From the NCBI RefSeq assembly GCF_022370755.2, contig NZ_CP092364.2, forward strand, positions 6,262,001-6,326,000: 64,000 nt of DNA. Direction: 5' to 3'. Position numbers and translations under genes: made by a program. Source of the DNA: Mycolicibacterium goodii. Lineage in GTDB: Bacteria > Actinomycetota > Actinomycetes > Mycobacteriales > Mycobacteriaceae. The notes under the pieces were generated by a model that was given only the letters and a program-made list of their open reading frames with translations, was not told where the DNA came from and searched no databases. Shown in pieces: positions 61,370 to 64,000 of this stretch; position 1 is the first letter of the stretch, and each line of letters begins with the position of its first letter.

Positions 61370-62347
61370 TCATTCGGAGACGCGCAGCAGGACCTTCCCG
61401 GTCACCTTCCCGGAGGCCAGCAGATCGTGGCCCTGCTGGGCGTTCTCGATGGGCAGCTCGGCACCGATGATGGGCTTCACGCGGCCGTCGGCGATCATCG
61501 GCCACACGTTCTCGCGCACGGCCCGCACGATCTCGCCCTTGCCTCCCGGCCCGTCGACCGGCCGCGGCCGCAGTGACGTCGCGATGACGCCGGCGCGCTT
61601 GCCCAGCAACTTGCCGATGTTGAGCTCGGCCTTGACGCCGCCCTGCATGCCGATGATGACGAGCCGGCCACCGGTCGCCAGCGCGTCGACATTTCGGTCC
61701 AGGTATGCCGCACCCATGATGTCGAGGATCACGTCGGCGCCGTCGGTCTCGCGGCGCAACCGCTCGACGAAATCCTCCTCGCGGTAGTTGATCGTGATGT
61801 CGGCACCCAGGTCGCGGCAGATTCCGAGTTTTTCCTCGGAGCCCGCGGTGACCGCGACGCGCGCACCCATCGCCTTGGCCACCTGGATGGCGTGTGTGCC
61901 GATGCCGCTCGCGCCGCCGTGCACCAGCAGCAGATGGCCCGCCGTCAGCCCCGCCGTCATCACGACGTTCGACCACACCGTGCACGCCACCTCGGGCAGA
62001 CCGGCCGCGTCACGCAGGCTCACTCCGTCGGGGACGGGGAGAACCTGCGGCGCGGGCGCGGCGACGTATTCGGCGTAGCCGCCGCCCGCCAGCAGAGCGC
62101 ACACGGGCTGCCCGACGGACCACCCGGACACGCCGTCGCCGAGCGCCTCGACGGTCCCGGAGACCTCCAGCCCGATGACCTCACTTGCCCCCGGCGGGGG
62201 CGGATATTTCCCGGCGGCTTGTAGCAAGTCGGCGCGATTGATCCCTGCGGTGTGGACCTTGATCAGAACTTCACCGTTTGCTGGCGCGATACTGGCTACG
62301 TTTTCCCAGTTCAGCCCGCCGTTCACGGAGGCGACAATTGCATGCAT
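61370..62347 (-). CDS. NAD(P)H quinone oxidoreductase, zinc-free MDR family (Rv3777-like)
   Basis: A 325-aa medium-chain reductase of the QOR type: HTAGINRADLLQAAGKYPPP, EVIGLEVSGTVEALG, the cofactor loop LVHGGASGIGTHAIQVAKAMGA, and no structural-zinc cysteines. It probably reduces quinones or enones with NADPH. ATG 62347 is chosen; the frame reaches 62452. It is divergent from the MarR gene, 67 bases away, which may regulate it, and convergent with the aminotransferase-fold gene. Confidence 0.9.
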   Translation of the reverse strand: MHAIVASVNGGLNWENVASIAPANGEVLIKVHTAGINRADLLQAAGKYPPPPGASEVIGLEVSGTVEALGDGVSGWSVGQPVCALLAGGGYAEYVAAPAPQVLPVPDGVSLRDAAGLPEVACTVWSNVVMTAGLTAGHLLLVHGGASGIGTHAIQVAKAMGARVAVTAGSEEKLGICRDLGADITINYREEDFVERLRRETDGADVILDIMGAAYLDRNVDALATGGRLVIIGMQGGVKAELNIGKLLGKRAGVIATSLRPRPVDGPGGKGEIVRAVRENVWPMIADGRVKPIIGAELPIENAQQGHDLLASGKVTGKVLLRVSE

Positions 62348-62414
62348 TTTTTCGACGGTACAACCCTTCGAGTTATCGCGCGCAGCAATACTTACGTCCC
62401 TTACGATTACGCGC

Positions 62415-62927
62415 ATGGTGGGGATGATTGCCGGACGCACGGCAGGAGACATGCCGGGTCTGGATATCGCCGAGGAGAGATCGTGGCAAAACTATCTCGA
62501 CTCGGCGCTGAGGTTGTACGCGACGTTGAACCGGTCGTTGGTGGACCAGCATCATCTGACGCTCAATGATGTGCGCCTGCTCGACTACCTGGACAAGTCG
62601 CCTACCGGATCGGCCAGGATGGGGGATCTGGCGGACCGGCTGATGTCGCTCCCGAGCCGGGTCACCCGGCAGATCCGGCGTCTGGAGGTCCAGAACTTCG
62701 TGGTGCGCGGCGCGAGCCCGGAGGACGGGCGCGGCGTGGTCGCCAAGATCACCGACGAGGGCCGCGCCGCGGTCCGCGAGGCGATGGTGACCTACGGCCA
62801 AGGCGTGCGCACGCACTTCCTGGGCAGGTTGTCGCGCCCCCAGATCGCTGCGATGGGCGAGAACTGTCGCCGTATCAGCGCCGCGCTGAAGAACGGAGCC
62901 CCGCCCGCCAAAATCGGTCGGGTGTAG
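62415..62927 (+). CDS. MarR-family transcriptional regulator
   Basis: A 170-aa winged-helix protein: LTLNDVRLLDYLDKSP, the recognition helix MGDLADRLMSLPSRVTRQIRRLE, and the wing SPEDGRGVVAKITDEGRAAV. TACGAT (62402-62407) ends seven bases before ATG 62415, which favours a leaderless start; ATG 62451 with GGAG very close is an alternative. MarR proteins often sense phenolic or oxidising compounds, which fits the divergent quinone reductase. Confidence 0.87.
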   Translation: MVGMIAGRTAGDMPGLDIAEERSWQNYLDSALRLYATLNRSLVDQHHLTLNDVRLLDYLDKSPTGSARMGDLADRLMSLPSRVTRQIRRLEVQNFVVRGASPEDGRGVVAKITDEGRAAVREAMVTYGQGVRTHFLGRLSRPQIAAMGENCRRISAALKNGAPPAKIGRV

Positions 62928-62945
62928 TCCCGTACTCTTATCGGC

Positions 62946-63032
62946 GGTGGCGTGGCAGAGCGGCCTAATGCACTCGCCTTGAAAGCGAGAGACGGCTAAC
63001 ACCGTCCGGGGGTTCAAATCCCTCCGCCACCG
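62946..63032 (+). tRNA. tRNA-Ser (anticodon UGA)
   Basis: A cloverleaf of 87 bases: acceptor arms GGTGGCG and CGCCACC with discriminator G, anticodon stem CTCGC/GCGAG with loop CTTGAAA giving anticodon TGA (62980-62982), a long class-II variable arm, and the T-loop GGTTCAAATCC. The 3' CCA is not fully encoded. A decayed segment follows, consistent with use as an integration site. Confidence 0.96.
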
Positions 63033-63396
63033 CAGGTCAGGAGGGGTTTCGGCGTCAAGCCAGGCGCCAGTTACCTCCGAAAATTGACACTTTTTGACAC
63101 AACGGCGCCTGATCTACCAGCTGTGCGCAGCGATGGCGAACGACTTCGACACCGCACGCAGCCGCGGTTGCGGCGAACTGCTACTGGCGGCCACCGCGTT
63201 AGTCACGCGAGAGCACCGCGTCATGCCGTTATGCCTCCTAAATGCGGTGGTGCAGGCAAGTGATTTTTCGGCCACGCCGCACTCGCCGTGCAACGGTTGT
63301 GCCCGTCGGCGTCCGGGTTGATCGTGGGTGTCGTGCGAGCGCGTCGACCGAATCCACCTGCCGGTGTTGTCCGAAGTGGGCCATACGCTTCGCGGC
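63033..63396. other. Non-coding or decayed stretch after tRNA-Ser
   Basis: No supported gene. The frame 63094-63321 (75 aa, MTQRRLIYQLCAAMAND) has no motif, and its composition is less GC-rich than the core genes around it. It may be the remnant of inserted DNA. Confidence 0.4.
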
Positions 63397-63860
63397 GTGA
63401 CCCTGGAGCTCGTCGACCACCGAGCCCCACCCCGCGAAGAATTCCTGGACCCCGTTCCCGTCTTCGGAGGGCTACGAGCACCCGGACTGGTGGGAGAACG
63501 CCGGCGGGGCGGTCGGCGACCCGTGGCTCGTCGAGGTGTTGGAGGGTGGCGTCCAAGTGACCCGGGTGCAGCTCGACGAGCGCGGGGGCGTCAACCCGGA
63601 GTATGTGGACGCGCCGCGATCGACACCAACGACCTCCTCGAGATCGAGAACATCGAGGGGCGCACTGCTGCACGACGGCGCAAGATCGCGACTCGCGTGG
63701 TGCAGGCCCTCGCCGAGCGAGAACGGGGTGCCGGCTGATGGCGTACAGCAAGGGCGCTGGCGCGGACGACTTCTGGGCGTCCCTCGGCTGGGAGCCGTTC
63801 TACGATTCGCGGCGGGGGCCTGCCGGCCGCACCTTGTTCATCCAGCCGGCGGACTGGTGA
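63397..63860 (+). pseudogene. Frameshifted GNAT-family acetyltransferase remnant
   Basis: Coding pieces are spread over several frames: VTLELVDHRAPPREEFLDPVP, then SEGYEHPDWWENAGGAVGDP and RVQLDERGGVNPEYVDAP in another frame, then LLEIENIEGRTAARRRKIAT and RVVQALAERE, and finally DDFWASLGWEPFYDSR in a third reading. The RRRKIATRVV and FWASLGWEPFY segments resemble the acetyl-CoA loop and C-terminal part of GNAT enzymes. At least three frameshifts separate them. The mapping is by eye and needs an alignment. Confidence 0.65.
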
Positions 63861-64000
63861 GCCACCGCGTCAGCTCCGCAGCAGTCACCGCGCCGGTCCC
63901 GCGCAGCAGCCGATTCCACGCGCGTTCTCCGACCAGGTACTCCTCCACCACAGCCGGTAGCACCGGCCTGATCAGATCCCCCGCCAACTCATCCCCACCC
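63838..64000 (-). CDS. Hypothetical protein, C-terminal fragment at the window edge
   Basis: A minus-strand frame with stop at 63838-63840 is open to the window end (about 53 codons), reading for example PVLPAVVEEYLVGERAWNRL and GAVTAAELTRWLTSPPAG. Codon use is GC-rich in the third position, as expected for a gene. No family recognised; the 5' part is outside the window. It overlaps the pseudogene end. Confidence 0.45.
   Translation of the reverse strand, partial: GGDELAGDLIRPVLPAVVEEYLVGERAWNRLLRGTGAVTAAELTRWLTSPPAG

Overview
The window is high-GC actinobacterial DNA from a fast-growing mycobacterium. Gene content, order and recognisable protein sequences (arabinogalactan and mycolate genes, Erp, FurA-KatG) point to Mycolicibacterium (Mycobacterium) smegmatis or a very close relative. 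Statements about M. tuberculosis (Mtb) counterparts come from memory of that genome, not from a search.

Layout. 1-6.2 kb: a partial metallo-beta-lactamase-fold gene, two PlsC-type acyltransferases, a HAD phosphatase, a secreted peptidoglycan amidase with LGFP repeats, and the exported repetitive protein Erp. 6.4-13.1 kb: a tightly packed operon glf-glfT2-PAP2 phosphatase-ubiA-aftB that makes galactan, the decaprenyl arabinose donor precursor and terminal arabinan linkages. 13.3-27.3 kb: three tandem antigen-85-family genes, a small lipoprotein, the Rv3802c-like cutinase/lipase, then fadD32-pks13-accD4, the mycolic acid condensation machinery. An MFS transporter with a palindromic upstream site separates this from the oppositely oriented arabinan block.

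28.6-45.5 kb, minus strand: dprE1, furA-katG, dprE2, aftA, embC, embA, embB. In Mtb dprE1 and dprE2 are adjacent; here the peroxide-response pair furA-katG lies between them, with its own leaderless-type promoter and a strong hairpin behind katG.

45.6-52.5 kb: an accessory catabolic cluster inserted between dprE1 and the GtrA-like gene (adjacent in Mtb). It has two MFS transporters, an SMP-30 lactonase, a LacI regulator, a ketopantoate-reductase-like dehydrogenase and a DUF849/BKACE beta-keto acid cleavage enzyme. The divergent control region holds four CTTAACG boxes. This is the best candidate for an undescribed pathway.

52.5-62.9 kb: GtrA-like membrane protein, a MocR regulator divergent from an AhpD-like protein, a kinase-fold protein, a zinc-ribbon protein, a flavin-split-barrel protein, then the operon bpa-wzt-glfT1-wzm (proteasome activator plus galactan initiation and export), an aminotransferase-fold protein lacking its PLP lysine, a quinone oxidoreductase and a MarR regulator. 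62.9-64.0 kb: tRNA-Ser(UGA) followed by decayed DNA including a multiply frameshifted GNAT acetyltransferase pseudogene.

Together the core genes build the mycolyl-arabinogalactan layer: galactan start, export and extension (GlfT1, Wzm-Wzt, Glf, GlfT2), arabinan donor synthesis (UbiA, PAP2, DprE1/2), arabinan assembly (AftA, EmbA/B/C, AftB), and mycolate synthesis and transfer (AccD4, FadD32, Pks13, Ag85).
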